64,000 bases of DNA from Craspedostauros australis (Eukaryota; Bacillariophyta; Bacillariophyceae; Mastogloiales; Achnanthaceae): positions 248,001-312,000 of the forward strand of contig JAMXDE010000041.1 of NCBI GenBank assembly GCA_026770025.1. The letters are read 5' to 3'. Position numbers and translations under genes: made by a program. Shown here one piece after another: positions 1 to 10,780 of the stretch. Within the stretch, counting starts at the first letter, position 1; the number at the start of each line of letters is the position of its first letter. Below the pieces are notes generated by a model. It saw nothing but the letters and a program-made list of their open reading frames with translations. It made no database searches and was not told the DNA's origin.

Positions 1-2
1 GC

Positions 3-2042
3 CGCGATCCGACCGTCTCCGATGATGATGCGACGCTCACGTCGGTGCGAGGGATCATGACACGCTCCAGCAACCACAGCAACAACAGCAACCGCAGCAA
101 GAAGAGTTCCGGCAGTCAACAGCGTCCCGAATCGTCGAATCAGCAACGTGCCGAACAGTTTCCCAAAGGCAGCGGTCCCAACAAGCGTTTTGGTCTGCAA
201 CCGCGGGCGAGCTTCAAACATTCCAACAACAGCAACAACAACAACAACAGCAGCAACAACATGTACGCGTCCGATGGCAACAATGGCAACCTGCCGCAGC
301 TGAAACGAAGGAACGTCCCACGTCACGAATGGTACGGCGAAGAGAAGTCCGAAAAGGCCTACAACGGCTATCAGCAACAGCACAACGCCAACATGTCCAG
401 CTCCAATTCCATGGGAAGTCGCGTCATGCGGACGGGATCCTACAGCACCTTCGAAGCCAGCGACGGCATGCAGTCCATGGAGGGCCCATCGTCCGTCAAG
501 TACGCCCATCATCCCGACAACATGGACCACAGCGGCAACAACAATCACAACCATCATCACAACCATCACAACCATCATCAGCAACATTATCAATACCAGA
601 ATCCTTATCAAGGCAGTGGCAGCGTGCGCGGGCGCAACGGCCCCTGGCAGGATGATGACGATCGCACCTTTGATTACGGCGACCGCGATGAGAGATTGGA
701 ACGCGGCGACGATGACGAATGGACCTACGGCACGAGCGAATCGCGTCCACCGCGCTACGATGGCAAACGTGCCAACGTCATCCGCGCATCGGCGACGGTC
801 GCCTCGGCCAAAGGCAGCATCGCGGATTCCAAGCCGCAGGACGACGCCGCGTCGCAATCACCGGCCGAAGACGACGGCAACTTGAACAAGTCGATGGATA
901 CGCCCATGGCGCTGGCGGGGTTGGGCGTGGCCAGCGTCGCCACGGTCGGTACCATCATCATGCTGGGGCCGGTGGGTATGGTGATCGGCGCGGCGGCGGT
1001 CGGTGCCGGTGTCGTGGCAACGCAAATGCCGGAGGAAGAACGTCAGAAGCTGCAGAGGAAGGCGCAGAAGAAGATCAACGAGATTCATGACAAGGCCGTC
1101 GATGCCAGCGAACGGCTCGGCACGAGCTGCTCGGCGCGGTACCAAGAATCGGGCATGGCGGAGCACTTCGATCCGTGCTTTCCCATCAAGGAGTCGCCGT
1201 CCAACGGAGGATCCATCGTGCATGCCGAGCAGCAGCAAAATACGCAGAAGCAGCACCCGATGTCGGCGTCGAATGGCAACAGCGTCAACGGCAACCAGCA
1301 GAATTATCACAACGGCAATCATCATCACAACGGTTCGCCGTCATCGCCGGAGCAGGTGCTGCCGGGCCCGTCGCATCCCACCACGACGCTCGACGACGGC
1401 AACGGGGAAGGTGCCGACACCGCATCCCTGCCATTCCATCTGCGATTCCGCAACCGCAAGGTGGCCTGCCTGCGCAATGTCCGCATCACGCCCGTCGGTC
1501 AGATCCACAGTCTAGATCCCAGCGTGCAACCCGAAAAGTGGCTCGATGTCCTGGCCAGCGCCCACACGTCGTTGGACAACAAAATCGAGGCCATGGAGGA
1601 GATCGCCATCCTCGCCAAGGACAGGCGCCTGTCGCGTTTCTTTCTCAATGAAGGCATCCTGGATTTCTTTCTGTTTCATATCAAGCTGCATCAGGACAAG
1701 CTGCAAGCGCCCCAGAATGGATGGGCCAATGCCGAGATCACGGCGCGCGATCGCAATGCCACGCAACTGGCCGCGCGCTGCTGCATGACGCTGGGCAAAT
1801 CGCACTGCGCCGCTGAGCACACGGTGGGAGAGCTGGAGCTCATGAGCATGTACGAGAATGCCGTCGTGCCGGAAGAACGGCAGCTGGCGCAGATGCTCGT
1901 CGAGATTCCGTATCACGTGCGCGTCACGAAGACCAATGATCCCACCATCGTGGAACCCAGCAAGGAAGTGTTTACGTTGAAGCAACTGGCGTTGGCGCAG
2001 GCTGAAGATTTGGCGAAGATCATCAAGGAGCTGGCGGCGTGA
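3..2042 (+). CDS. Asn/His-rich protein with a hydrophobic hairpin and a conserved C-terminal domain, 5' end open
   Basis: I do not recognise a named family. The first 240 residues are low complexity: runs of Asn, Ser, Gln and His, including a His/Asn block near bases 543-590. Bases 904-1020 encode a Gly/Ala/Val-rich hydrophobic stretch long enough for one or two membrane passes (around LGVASVATVGTIIMLGPVG), followed at once by a charged helix. The last 200 residues (from about base 1430) are ordinary globular sequence and look like the conserved core: HLRFRNRKVACLRNVRITP, a helical part with LDFFLFHIKLHQDKL, then a C-terminus rich in Ala/Leu. The reading frame stays open to the left edge with coding-like composition, so the true start may lie outside. 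The first in-frame ATG is at base 57. Coding is well supported; function is unknown. Confidence 0.7.
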   Translation, partial: RDPTVSDDDATLTSVRGIMTRSSNHSNNSNRSKKSSGSQQRPESSNQQRAEQFPKGSGPNKRFGLQPRASFKHSNNSNNNNNSSNNMYASDGNNGNLPQLKRRNVPRHEWYGEEKSEKAYNGYQQQHNANMSSSNSMGSRVMRTGSYSTFEASDGMQSMEGPSSVKYAHHPDNMDHSGNNNHNHHHNHHNHHQQHYQYQNPYQGSGSVRGRNGPWQDDDDRTFDYGDRDERLERGDDDEWTYGTSESRPPRYDGKRANVIRASATVASAKGSIADSKPQDDAASQSPAEDDGNLNKSMDTPMALAGLGVASVATVGTIIMLGPVGMVIGAAAVGAGVVATQMPEEERQKLQRKAQKKINEIHDKAVDASERLGTSCSARYQESGMAEHFDPCFPIKESPSNGGSIVHAEQQQNTQKQHPMSASNGNSVNGNQQNYHNGNHHHNGSPSSPEQVLPGPSHPTTTLDDGNGEGADTASLPFHLRFRNRKVACLRNVRITPVGQIHSLDPSVQPEKWLDVLASAHTSLDNKIEAMEEIAILAKDRRLSRFFLNEGILDFFLFHIKLHQDKLQAPQNGWANAEITARDRNATQLAARCCMTLGKSHCAAEHTVGELELMSMYENAVVPEERQLAQMLVEIPYHVRVTKTNDPTIVEPSKEVFTLKQLALAQAEDLAKIIKELAA

Positions 2043-2204
2043 CGCGTGGGGCGATGCTCGTTGTGTACTGTTGTAGTAATAGAGTATCAGTACGTACGTG
2101 TATTAGTATTATATTGTAATATGTACTATATGGTAGAATACTTGCTGCAACACATGTATCGTACTCTAGCATGCACTCTGGCTCTGGCTCTCACTGTTGC
2201 TGCT

Positions 2205-2687
2205 CTAACTCGTGTTGCACTTCTTCAGCTGCTTCGACCACAAGTACAATCCGTATTGCACATCCTCCATGGTCAGTCCGACCTCGCTGTCGGTCTTGAC
2301 GACGTGCCCCTCGAAGTTGGCTCGGTACTTGGCGTTCTTGTCACCCAACAGCAGCTCCTCATCGTCCAGCACCAACCACACGTCGCACTCGGGATGCCGA
2401 TGCAACCATTCCTGGATCTCCCACTGCCGTTCCGAATGCAGGTTGGGGTCCGTCATATCGACGAACTCGACGTGCAACGCATCGACGATGTCCTGCACGA
2501 AGCGCGTGCGCCATGTCGACGACAGCACGAGCTGGGCGTCTTGCGCGTGTTGCAGCAGCTTGAAGAAGGCGTCGGTCGTGCGTTTGGGGAAGAGGGGGTC
2601 TCGTTGCTGGTGTTGGAATGGCAGCAGGACGCCGTCGATGTCCAAGAAGATGACGTGATTGAAGTGTTGCTGCTGTTGGGTGGACAT
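2205..2687 (-). CDS. small HAD-superfamily-like protein
   Basis: The 160-residue protein has the haloacid dehalogenase signature. IFLDIDGVLL near residues 13-22 carries the two motif I aspartates, LVLSSTWR has the motif II Ser/Thr, and VWLVLDDEELL is an acidic motif near the position of motif IV. Such proteins are usually phosphatases or phosphotransferases. The compact form without an obvious cap domain resembles the short HAD domains found with RNA-repair or polynucleotide enzymes, but the substrate cannot be read from sequence. The start was set at the ATG at 2687, just before a Gln run; the frame runs upstream only to a GTG. The gene converges on the membrane protein to its left, with stops about 160 bases apart. 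Confidence 0.75.
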   Translation of the reverse strand: MSTQQQQHFNHVIFLDIDGVLLPFQHQQRDPLFPKRTTDAFFKLLQHAQDAQLVLSSTWRTRFVQDIVDALHVEFVDMTDPNLHSERQWEIQEWLHRHPECDVWLVLDDEELLLGDKNAKYRANFEGHVVKTDSEVGLTMEDVQYGLYLWSKQLKKCNTS

Positions 2688-2989
2688 GGTCGGTATGTCA
2701 TTTGTTGTGCGTTGTGGGTGCAGAAGGAAAGAAAGATACGGTATCTTCTGCGTCACGCATTGTCGGATCGCAGTGCTATGGCGAATCTGCGCGCTTGGCT
2801 TTGGGGATGGTGGGTTGCACAGGTCGTCCTTGCATCGTCCATACCCGTACTACTATGTATGCAATAGCTCATGGATACCATCCTCGCATGTGACTTGTAA
2901 AATGTATTTCATGATCGTTGCAATTGAAAAATGTGTAATAGTCTATGTAATAGTTGATATTCGTACAGATCTGTTGCTACTCTCCCCCG

Positions 2990-5330
2990 CTACTCGCTGC
3001 CACCCGAAAACAGATGCTTCTGAAAGGCCTGCACGCGCTGCATCAGATCCTTGGTCCCCTTCTTGGATAGATGCAGGACGCCCGGCGTCTTCTTGGATGT
3101 GCACGTTCGGCTGCCTTGCGAGATGGTGGAATCATCAAAGCTGGATGACGATGGCAGACACGCGGCCGCCGGTCGACGCACGTTGTTCCAGATGCTGCCG
3201 CATCCGGCCTGCCTCTGGAAGAACTGATCGTCGTCGTCGTAATGGCGCTTGAGGAAGCCCTGCAGGGTCAGAAGGAAGCTGTCGATGTCGCCGTTGCGCG
3301 ATGTCGCGCCGCTCCAGGATGTGACGCGCGCTTCTTCGTAGTTGAGGCGTTCTGTGACCATCATGAGTTCGGTGTGCATGTCGTCGATGGCATTCTTGAT
3401 GATCTTTTCGCCCTCGGCGCTTCTCGTGGTGCCGCTGGCCAGCAGCCAGATGTCCGAGAGGAACTTGTTGGTGATGTTGACGTTGCCCCCCGTGCGCTTG
3501 TGGATGACGACGATGAACTCCTCGAGGGAGGAATGGTAGCCGCAGTCGACGCCGCCGACCGCCAGCCAGAGACATTCGAGGATGACGGGCAGGATGGAGA
3601 GCTCGCTGCTGACGGCCCTGGACAGCGGGATGCTCTCCTTGGCGATGCTGCCGAAGTAGTCGCGCAGGACCTCGATGTCGTACATGATGCGCGTGATGGC
3701 GCGCGTGGAGCTGAGGAAGGTGGCGGAGCTGGTGCTGGGCCCGTTGGGTTGGCGAGGGCGGAATGCCCGCCTGCGGTGGCTGTGACGTATCGTGTCGGCC
3801 TTCTGAACGAGGTACTTGATGTAGAAGCAGACCGTGGATTGGACCAGGGCGACAATGGTCTTGTGGTAGAGATACTCCTGGTCGTACCAGTTGTGGATGT
3901 CGGTGAGGAAGTCCTCGAAGGTGCGGATGATGCTGACCACGACCTGGTTCTGCGTCCAGGTGTCCTCCCACTCCTTGCAGAAGAGCTCCTCCGGGATGGA
4001 CGACTCCTCGAGCTTCCTGACGACGTAGGTGCTTGCCTTCTGCGCCGCGAGGATGGAGTCGTCTCCGTAGAGGGTGATGAGGTCGTTGGCCTCACGACGC
4101 AGGACCGACATGGATGCCTGATCGAAGGTCTTGATGAGCTTGTCGTTGGACGTTCGCAGCGGAGTGTCCAGCCAGGCCAGATGCGGGTACTTGTGATGGC
4201 ACTGCAGCAGAACCTGCTCCACCTTGTGGGTCATGCGGAGGAAGTCGTTGGATGCTGCCACGCACTCCTCCAGACCCACCAGGAAGGTGTTGCGGAAGCG
4301 CGTCTGCGTGTACCAGAGGCTGCGGAAGATGGACAGCACGCCGTCGATCAAGACTTCATCGCCCTGCTCCGAGCGCACGAGGTTGGACCGCTGCAGGTAT
4401 TCATCGAGGAGCGAGAGCTCGGTGTCGACGATGGTGAAGAGGTCCTCCGGCAGTGACGTCGTGAGCGCGGTCGTGATGGAATTCTGGCGCACATCCTGCT
4501 TCATCCTGAAATGGTATAGAGTTGAATATCATAGAATAGATATGGAGGAATATATAATCGATGTGGGTAAATGGGGTTGAATGAAAGGTATTATAGAAAA
4601 GAGGAACCTAACTGTGAGTGAATATCCTGGGGATTAGACGGCAGAACATCATGCAACAGCAGTATCTGGCCCGTCAATGATGTGAGCGCAGACCATGGCA
4701 CAACAGAATAAAGTGCAGAATACAGTACACAATAGAAAGAAGTGAAGCATCGCAATGAACTCACAGATAGGCATTGCGAATGACGTCGGAACCGTTCTTG
4801 CGAAAGTTGTGCAGGAAGACTTCGACGGGCGCATTCAAGCCTGTTGCGGAGAACGAATTCTCGATGGAGACCTCCATGGTGTCATGCTCTTGTGCATCAT
4901 GAAGAGGCACATGCTGCGCACCATGGTTCGTCTTGTTGTTGCCGTCGTTGGCCGTGGTCAGCATGGCATTCGGAATGCGCGCGTCGCTGCCCACGACATC
5001 ATCGCGTGGACGCGGAGCCATTGCGGAACCTGTTGCAGTTGCTATTCTTGCGGAAGCTGAACTGACTGCAGTGAATGTCGTGATGCGCTGCCCTCGCAAA
5101 AGCAGTTCGATCTCGACTTCGGCCTGATCTTCGGCTCCTCTGGATTCCTGAGTCTCTTCCGACGATGCTTCCACAATGAGAGGCAGAAGAGTGACTGTTG
5201 TCTTGGTCGATGCCTTCGCCGCTGTCTTGCTATTGCTATTGCTACTGCTATTGCTGGTCGATCGATTGCCCTTCCTCTTGCATCTGAGTCTGCCGATCAG
5301 TCTGTTTCTTCTCTTCTTTTCTCCTGCCAT
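2990..5330 (-). CDS. exocyst component Sec6-like protein, two exons
   Basis: Exon 1 is 5330-4765 and exon 2 is 4505-2990. The intron 4764-4506 (259 bases) starts GTGAGT and ends TTTCAG. The splice joins in frame (AYL then MKQDVRQ) and gives 693 residues, close to the usual 700-750 of Sec6/EXOC3. The N-terminal 150 residues are Ser/Ala-rich and poorly conserved. The rest is almost all helix. A stretch near bases 3670-3480 (IEVLRDYFGSIAKES, then LEEFIVVIHKR) matches the pattern of the Sec6 C-terminal domain, where an aspartate/leucine-rich helix is followed by a SLEEFI-type helix. Sec6 is a rod subunit of the exocyst, which tethers secretory vesicles at the plasma membrane. Identity rests on pattern memory, so another helical tethering protein remains possible. 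Upstream exons in the variable N-terminus cannot be excluded. Confidence 0.6.
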
Positions 5331-5384
5331 TCAATTGTCTTGATGGTGGATTTGTCAAGTCTGTCTATGTCTCTCGATTGGTAT

Positions 5385-5409
5385 CTCTCTCTCTCTCTCT
5401 CTCTCTCTC
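5385..5409. repeat. (CT)n microsatellite
   Basis: An uninterrupted CT run just upstream of the Sec6-like start codon, followed by two shorter CT runs. It may be part of the promoter or leader of that gene. Confidence 0.9.
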
Positions 5410-6581
5410 AATCTCTCTCTCAATCTCTTTCGATGGCACTCTATCCGTAGTAGCTATTTGTATGTTCGCATGAATGTAGCCGCAACGTCGAAGCCAACCT
5501 CTCTTGGTGTTCTTGGTCTCGTGAAACCGCGATGGTCAACGATGGGATCATGTTGTGGTGCTTGTTTTCGCCGAAGTTGTTGACGCATCACGGTCCCGCC
5601 AAATCTCACGCAGTTGTGAGAGCGACAATCGTGTTTGCAAGTCGTGGCTCCAACCACAACGGAGGAGCTTCTCGCTTTACACGAATCAACATTAACGTCA
5701 TTCCAACGCCTTTCGCCATGTTCACGCCAATTGATCGAACACGGATCGAAACATGGATACCACGGAAGCAAAATAACGGACACTCTGAAGAAAAGGCGGC
5801 ATCGCGAACGCCACATTCTCCCGCCACGGTCTACATAAACACTAAATAGGTACCTTCACTACTAGCGCTATCGTTGGAAATCACTGGATTTATGTTTCAC
5901 CATACTTCATCATCTTCCATGGTAGATACCCAATGTTCTTTGCAGATATGGAATCTTCATAAGCTACAGATCCGGTTGAACCTCTTTGGAGTGTTTCTGT
6001 CTAGGCCTGTATTTTATTTTGTGGCCTTCAAGTAGCAGCACTGTCGGCAGCGTCGTTGCGTTCCATCGTCTTCCATGATCTGTCTGTGGTCTTCATACAC
6101 GCCCATGAACCTTTCCTCGCTCAACTCTGAGTGAGTGCTCCTCATCTTTCTGTTCGTTCTGGGAGATGACAGCCTCCGGAAGGGGACAGCAATGTATGTC
6201 GCCCACAATCCGCGTGTCACTGAGCAATTTCACTCCAGTCCCGCAGTCCAGAGTTAATTCACGAGTACTTCAGGCTCGATTAGCGATAAGATGGCAGTAA
6301 GAAACATAAAACTTAAACAGAATCATTGGAAATCTGTGCTCAACAGCTTTCTAAAGACGCAAAGAAAGTGGTATTGTACACGTAGATGTTGTCGTCAAAA
6401 AATAACATAACTGAAACTGAAAACGATAAACGATATATTATATCGTCTGGGTCATAAAGGGACAAGGTTTAAGAATGCAGTGCTTCAACGAATATCTACA
6501 GGAAGGATGTATAAAGGCCTCATGAAGTTTGTAGCAGGATCGCAGATGCAGCGCCGACTGGGGTCAAACCTTTTCGCTGAT

Positions 6582-6597
6582 CGGGGTTATAACCCCG
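6582..6597. repeat. perfect 16-bp palindrome
   Basis: CGGGGTTATAACCCCG reads the same on both strands. It lies about 140 bases past the stop codon of the minus-strand DUF7640-like gene. It could be a protein-binding site or a stem in the 3' transcript; the sequence does not decide. Confidence 0.5.
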
Positions 6598-6737
6598 GAT
6601 TTTCAACATAGGAGACGCAAGCAAAGCTAGAGTCTACATCATCGTCACAGAGTGCTCTGCTTTGCCGGCACAAATAGGAAAATGGAGATAGAGTACGAAC
6701 TAGAGCATACTATAATGTGTGGCTGTGTATACGATGA

Positions 6738-9731
6738 CTAGAGTTCTTTGCAGGCAGTTTCCTCTGGCCCAGGGCAATCCGCGGATGCGTCGTCGATTAC
6801 GTATGTGTCTGTAGGTGACGCACACAATGGTCCTTGGGCGCATGCCAAGCAGGTGGCGGTTGGCGTGCAGACTCCTGTTTTTATGATGATGTCATTGGTT
6901 GCGCTGTCAATCTGGCCAAGACGATTGCACGTGTTCGTGCCCGAGCAGGCACCGGTTTCGATGATCACGCTTCCTGCAAATTTGGTCGATGAATAGCGAT
7001 GCAATCTGTAGCAAGAGGAACGCCCCTGGCACGCCTTCTTTCCGACGAAGACACTTGCCACGATCGGTGTCGTGGTTGCAGATCCTTGGTTGCTGCGCTG
7101 CGCTATGCCAGTGCATGCATCTGTTCCATTGCATGATCCTTCTTCAATTCGAATGTTGCCAAAGATGTTACGTCCAATAACATTGCAACTCGCTGATACC
7201 TCACAAGCTCTCGGTCCGATCACCCTGAACCCGACTTCGGCACCAGCAGCTGGCTGACCGTCGGAGAAATCGCCAATCCGGAAGCAAGAAGATGCTCCCT
7301 TGCAACTGTCAAGTATGATCGAGTTGGGACGTGCATGGCGGCAGGCGTTAGTCCCCATACATGACCCTGAACTCACCGTCATGACACCACCACCAGCAGA
7401 GTCAATGAAGCAAGCATTGGTACCGCTGCAGCATGAGCCATTGCAGGCAGTCGTCACCACAGACGCACTGCCAGTGAAGAGCTTCGTGTTCTCGTTCGCG
7501 ATCGCCAACAATGCGCTGGTCACACTTTCGTCGTTCTTGATCTTGTCAAAGCGTTCCTGCGCCACATCCAACGTCACGGGCTGTGGAGTGTCTGCATCAT
7601 TGCATCCAAAGATGCTCTTGACCATCTTGCCCTTGTCACCGAGGGCGTCGAGCGCAGCGACAAAGTTAGCGCATGTGCCTGCAGCATCATCGCACAATAC
7701 GTCACCCAGGATGAGATTGAACATTGATGTGTCGTCACCTGGTTTTGAGAGACATCCTATGGTGAAGGATGGGGGGAGAGTTGGACTACTTGTTGTTGTG
7801 GGATCTTGCGAAGGCTGTGAGCTTGGTCCAACTGACGGCTCCTCAGACGGAAGGTCGGAGGGCTGTACCGACGGCTCCTCGGACGGACGATCGGAAGGCT
7901 GTGCGGATGGCACCTCAGACGGGACTTGCGACGGCTCCTCGGACGGGTGATCAGAGGGCTGTGCGGACGGCACCTCAGATGGGACTTGCGACGGGTCCTC
8001 GGACGGAAGGTCGGAAGGCTGTGCGGACGGCACCTCAGACGGGACTTGCGATGGACTGCTCGACGGGAGTGGGCTCGGGATATCTGACGGCATCTCAGAC
8101 GGGATTTGGGATGGAGCGTCTGACGGAGGATATGAGGGCGTCCGAGACGGCGAATTGGTCGGGGCGCCAGTTGGACTGGACGTGAGAGGTGTTGGGAAAG
8201 GGGTGGGAGAAAAGGTCGGAGATTCTGTGGGCAAGGTGTCCTTGCCAATGCAGTACTCATCCACCTTATCACCAGTGGGATTGCCACCGGAGCTGCTGCC
8301 TCCCTTTGGACAGGCTCCATCGACATCGTTGACGAAATAGAATTCATCAGGGGTGCACTCCGTCTTCGTCATGCATCCCCTGCAGCCTTCGAAACTGCCG
8401 CATCCACCAGGAGGAACGACGATGTCGGTTCTCATCCTGTCACTGAAGCCCATCTTCTCGCATGACCCATTGGCAGCACAGCCACCAGCACCAATGGTTA
8501 GGCTGCCTGCACGCTTGCCAGCAGTACCATAATTGACAGTGGAATGGGTATCCTTGCAGGCATTGCTGCCGACGCACGCATTCGCCCCGATGTCGATGTG
8601 GCTGCGGAAGCGATATGATGGTGCTGCTTGCTCCACACGGCGGCCAGCTGCATTGCATGCGTCTGACCCAACACATGCACCGGTCTGGATGGTCACATCA
8701 CCATGAGAACGACGTCCCACTCCCTCGCAAGATTGAGAGGTGGTGCATGCCATCTCACCGACGAAGGTGACTCCTGTGATGGACGGGTTGATCTCGTTCT
8801 CATTCATCAACTCGCATGCACTCGCGCCAATGCAGGAGGAATCGAGGATGAGGGGGTTGGGTCCCATATCCTTGCAGGCGCTGTCGCCAGTGCATGCAGT
8901 GATGGCGATGGTCATGAATGGAGGGGAGTTGGAGGCGGAACTGGTGACTGAAGTGCATCCCGAGGGTCCTTGGCAGCATGGATCTGCGACGACAGGTGAT
9001 TGCATTGCAGCGATGGCCGCGCATGCTGTCTTCATGGCATCCGGACGTTCGGTGACGAGGATCGCGTTGGTGGCAGCACCCAGGGCCAATTGGCCAGCAA
9101 GGATGTCGCTAGATGCGTACTTATTGAAGAGCTTGCGTGCGGCTCCTTCGCCAAGGTCTCCAGCGCATCCGAAGAAGTTCTGCAGCTGCTCGGATTCCCT
9201 GACGGCGCTGATGGCTTCGCGGCAGGATGGCTTGTTCGCATTGCAGATGATGGTCTTGGCGCTTACCTCTTGTGATGAGAGGGCGGTGATTCCATCGGGC
9301 TTGCAAAAAACTTCGATGGTGGAATCGAAGATGGCTGGAGCGGTTGTTGGCTCTGATGTTGGCAGGAGAGTCGGTTGAGAGGTTGGTGAAGAGGTTGGCT
9401 GGGCCACAGGTGTCATCGAGGGCATCTCCGAAATCAAGCCTGTAGGCGATCCAGTCGGCAACGCAGTTGGCGCAGAGGTCTCGGGAGTATCCGGGTTGTC
9501 TGTGGGAGGCTCTCGTTCGGCCTTGTTTTGTTTCGCCGCCTTCGCGTTGTCATCAGTGCCGACCTTGAGGGCGCGAATCTTGTTCATCGCCGTGCGGAGT
9601 TCCTTGGTTGGATCCACGGGAGTCCTGTTGCCGCGGAGCACGGCATGGACCGTTGCCGTGTCGGCGAGAACAAGAAAGGCCACGAAGGCTGCCTTGGTGT
9701 AGATCATGCTTGCTGTCGTTGTCGTTGCCAT
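6738..9731 (-). CDS. secreted DUF7640-type protein with two Cys-rich repeats joined by a PTS-rich linker
   Basis: This 997-residue protein starts at an ATG with a signal peptide (hydrophobic core AAFVAFLVLADTATVHA, likely cleavage after VHA). Then come a charged stretch, a first Pro/Thr/Ser linker, and a Cys-rich domain at about residues 140-480. A long linker of repeated PSEVPSAQPSD units fills about 500-650, and a second copy of the Cys-rich domain follows at about 655-990. Both domains show the same periodic pattern of Cys with Gly (for example GSCMGTNAC, GSCNGTDAC, GACSGTNTC), suggesting a repetitive beta-solenoid-like fold held by disulfides. I recall this family as DUF7640, abundant in Seminavis; that name is from memory. 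The protein is probably exported to the wall or mucilage. No catalytic motif was seen. Confidence 0.85.
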   Translation of the reverse strand: MATTTTASMIYTKAAFVAFLVLADTATVHAVLRGNRTPVDPTKELRTAMNKIRALKVGTDDNAKAAKQNKAEREPPTDNPDTPETSAPTALPTGSPTGLISEMPSMTPVAQPTSSPTSQPTLLPTSEPTTAPAIFDSTIEVFCKPDGITALSSQEVSAKTIICNANKPSCREAISAVRESEQLQNFFGCAGDLGEGAARKLFNKYASSDILAGQLALGAATNAILVTERPDAMKTACAAIAAMQSPVVADPCCQGPSGCTSVTSSASNSPPFMTIAITACTGDSACKDMGPNPLILDSSCIGASACELMNENEINPSITGVTFVGEMACTTSQSCEGVGRRSHGDVTIQTGACVGSDACNAAGRRVEQAAPSYRFRSHIDIGANACVGSNACKDTHSTVNYGTAGKRAGSLTIGAGGCAANGSCEKMGFSDRMRTDIVVPPGGCGSFEGCRGCMTKTECTPDEFYFVNDVDGACPKGGSSSGGNPTGDKVDEYCIGKDTLPTESPTFSPTPFPTPLTSSPTGAPTNSPSRTPSYPPSDAPSQIPSEMPSDIPSPLPSSSPSQVPSEVPSAQPSDLPSEDPSQVPSEVPSAQPSDHPSEEPSQVPSEVPSAQPSDRPSEEPSVQPSDLPSEEPSVGPSSQPSQDPTTTSSPTLPPSFTIGCLSKPGDDTSMFNLILGDVLCDDAAGTCANFVAALDALGDKGKMVKSIFGCNDADTPQPVTLDVAQERFDKIKNDESVTSALLAIANENTKLFTGSASVVTTACNGSCCSGTNACFIDSAGGGVMTVSSGSCMGTNACRHARPNSIILDSCKGASSCFRIGDFSDGQPAAGAEVGFRVIGPRACEVSASCNVIGRNIFGNIRIEEGSCNGTDACTGIAQRSNQGSATTTPIVASVFVGKKACQGRSSCYRLHRYSSTKFAGSVIIETGACSGTNTCNRLGQIDSATNDIIIKTGVCTPTATCLACAQGPLCASPTDTYVIDDASADCPGPEETACKEL
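7830..8060 (-). repeat. tandem 60-bp units coding Pro/Ser/Glu linker
   Basis: Three closely similar units, each about 60 bases, encode PSEVPSAQPSD-type repeats in the linker of the DUF7640-like protein. The units differ by only a few bases, so the array is probably prone to length change. Confidence 0.8.
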
Positions 9732-10775
9732 TGCCGTAACGAGAGCGGTTGGATCAATTGTGCGTGCGCCAAGTTCGCGTTGAATCCGAATAGAGCACAG
9801 ATCGACTGTGCAATCAGCAGGGCGTTGCGACGATTCGACGAGGTGTGCATGCGAAAGGAACGACGATATGGAAAGGAAAAGCGTGAGTTAATGAAGGCTG
9901 GCAGAGGTGGAGGGTTCGACAGCAAGATGTCGACTAGTGCGAGTCTGGTATTGCTATGGGAAAGCAGGGTGAGGATGCATGGTGTCTTTGGATAGCTCGT
10001 CGTCGCTTCAGCCTCGGATTGACGTGTGCTCACCTTGCGATAGTTTTTGGATTCCGGCTGTTGACTGTCGGATGTTGGTTGTTGTCTTGTGATTTGATGT
10101 CTTGTAATCTGGTGGTCGATTGGTGTTATAAGACTGATAGGATCGGTTTGGGAGGAAGATAAGTGATTTCTCGAGGGGCGGGGCGGGCCGACAAGCGATG
10201 AACACCGCGACGTGCGTTCATGCAATGCCGTAAATGGCTGAAGGCTTCCACCGTCCTCCTGCGCCAGTTGTGGTCGTATCAGAGTCGAATACTGGTGCGC
10301 ATCGCATTGCAAACCTTGTTACGGATGTTTGCTTGGTGGTTGACCACCTCTCTGTTGTAACTCGGGTTTGCTGCTTGGAAGGCTCCACTTTGATTCTCCG
10401 CATCGAAGGTTGCCTCCTCCGAGTTGGCGATGTGAAAGGGTAGAATTCTACCGCAAGCTCTCCAGCAGCATGAGAAAGTCCAATGCCATCCAATTGTGGA
10501 TGTGGTACCTCTTTGTATAGCTCGTGCGTGTGTTCCTTGCTGAATCGGCTGACCTTCGACGCTTGGGTCGTGTGGTATCATGGCTTCCCCAGCTGCCGAC
10601 GAACCTGTATTTTGCTTCCTCAGCTGCCGACGAACCTGAACATTCCTGGGTGGGGATGCGAAGAAAGGTTCAGATTTAATGCTATCATGTGGCGACGGGA
10701 ACGACACTTCCATTTGCGTGGTATATATTACACCATAGTGTAGGACACGATACCCACCATGTCATATGATACGAT
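9732..10775. other. intergenic region with no supported gene
   Basis: This is the upstream flank of the DUF7640-like gene up to the target site of the LTR element. Frames here are short and lack domains. A CCCCAGCTGCCGACGAACCTG-like sequence occurs twice near 10588-10640 as an imperfect direct repeat of about 35 bases. Confidence 0.4.
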
Positions 10776-10780
10776 AAATA

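Larger units (their letters stand above)
5331..6737. other. intergenic region without a supported gene
   Basis: Divergent promoter space of Sec6 on one side and 3' flank of the DUF7640-like gene on the other. It holds a CT microsatellite, a perfect 16-bp palindrome at 6582-6597, and a stretch at about 5836-6275 resembling part of the 18.7-19.0 kb repeat. Short open frames here have no recognisable domain and disagree between strands. Confidence 0.5.

Noticed and set aside
2046-2867. 273-codon plus-strand open frame
   Set aside because: Antisense to the HAD-like gene, with low-complexity Leu/Val; the DxDGV motif is on the other strand.
3242-4456. 404-codon plus-strand open frame
   Set aside because: Antisense to the Sec6-like exon. 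Composition is that of a mirrored coding strand (Val/Asp/Glu/Leu runs), with no domain.
7830-8060. Regular repeat units that could suggest a CRISPR array
   Set aside because: The units are in-frame protein linker repeats inside a single long gene, with no unique spacers.
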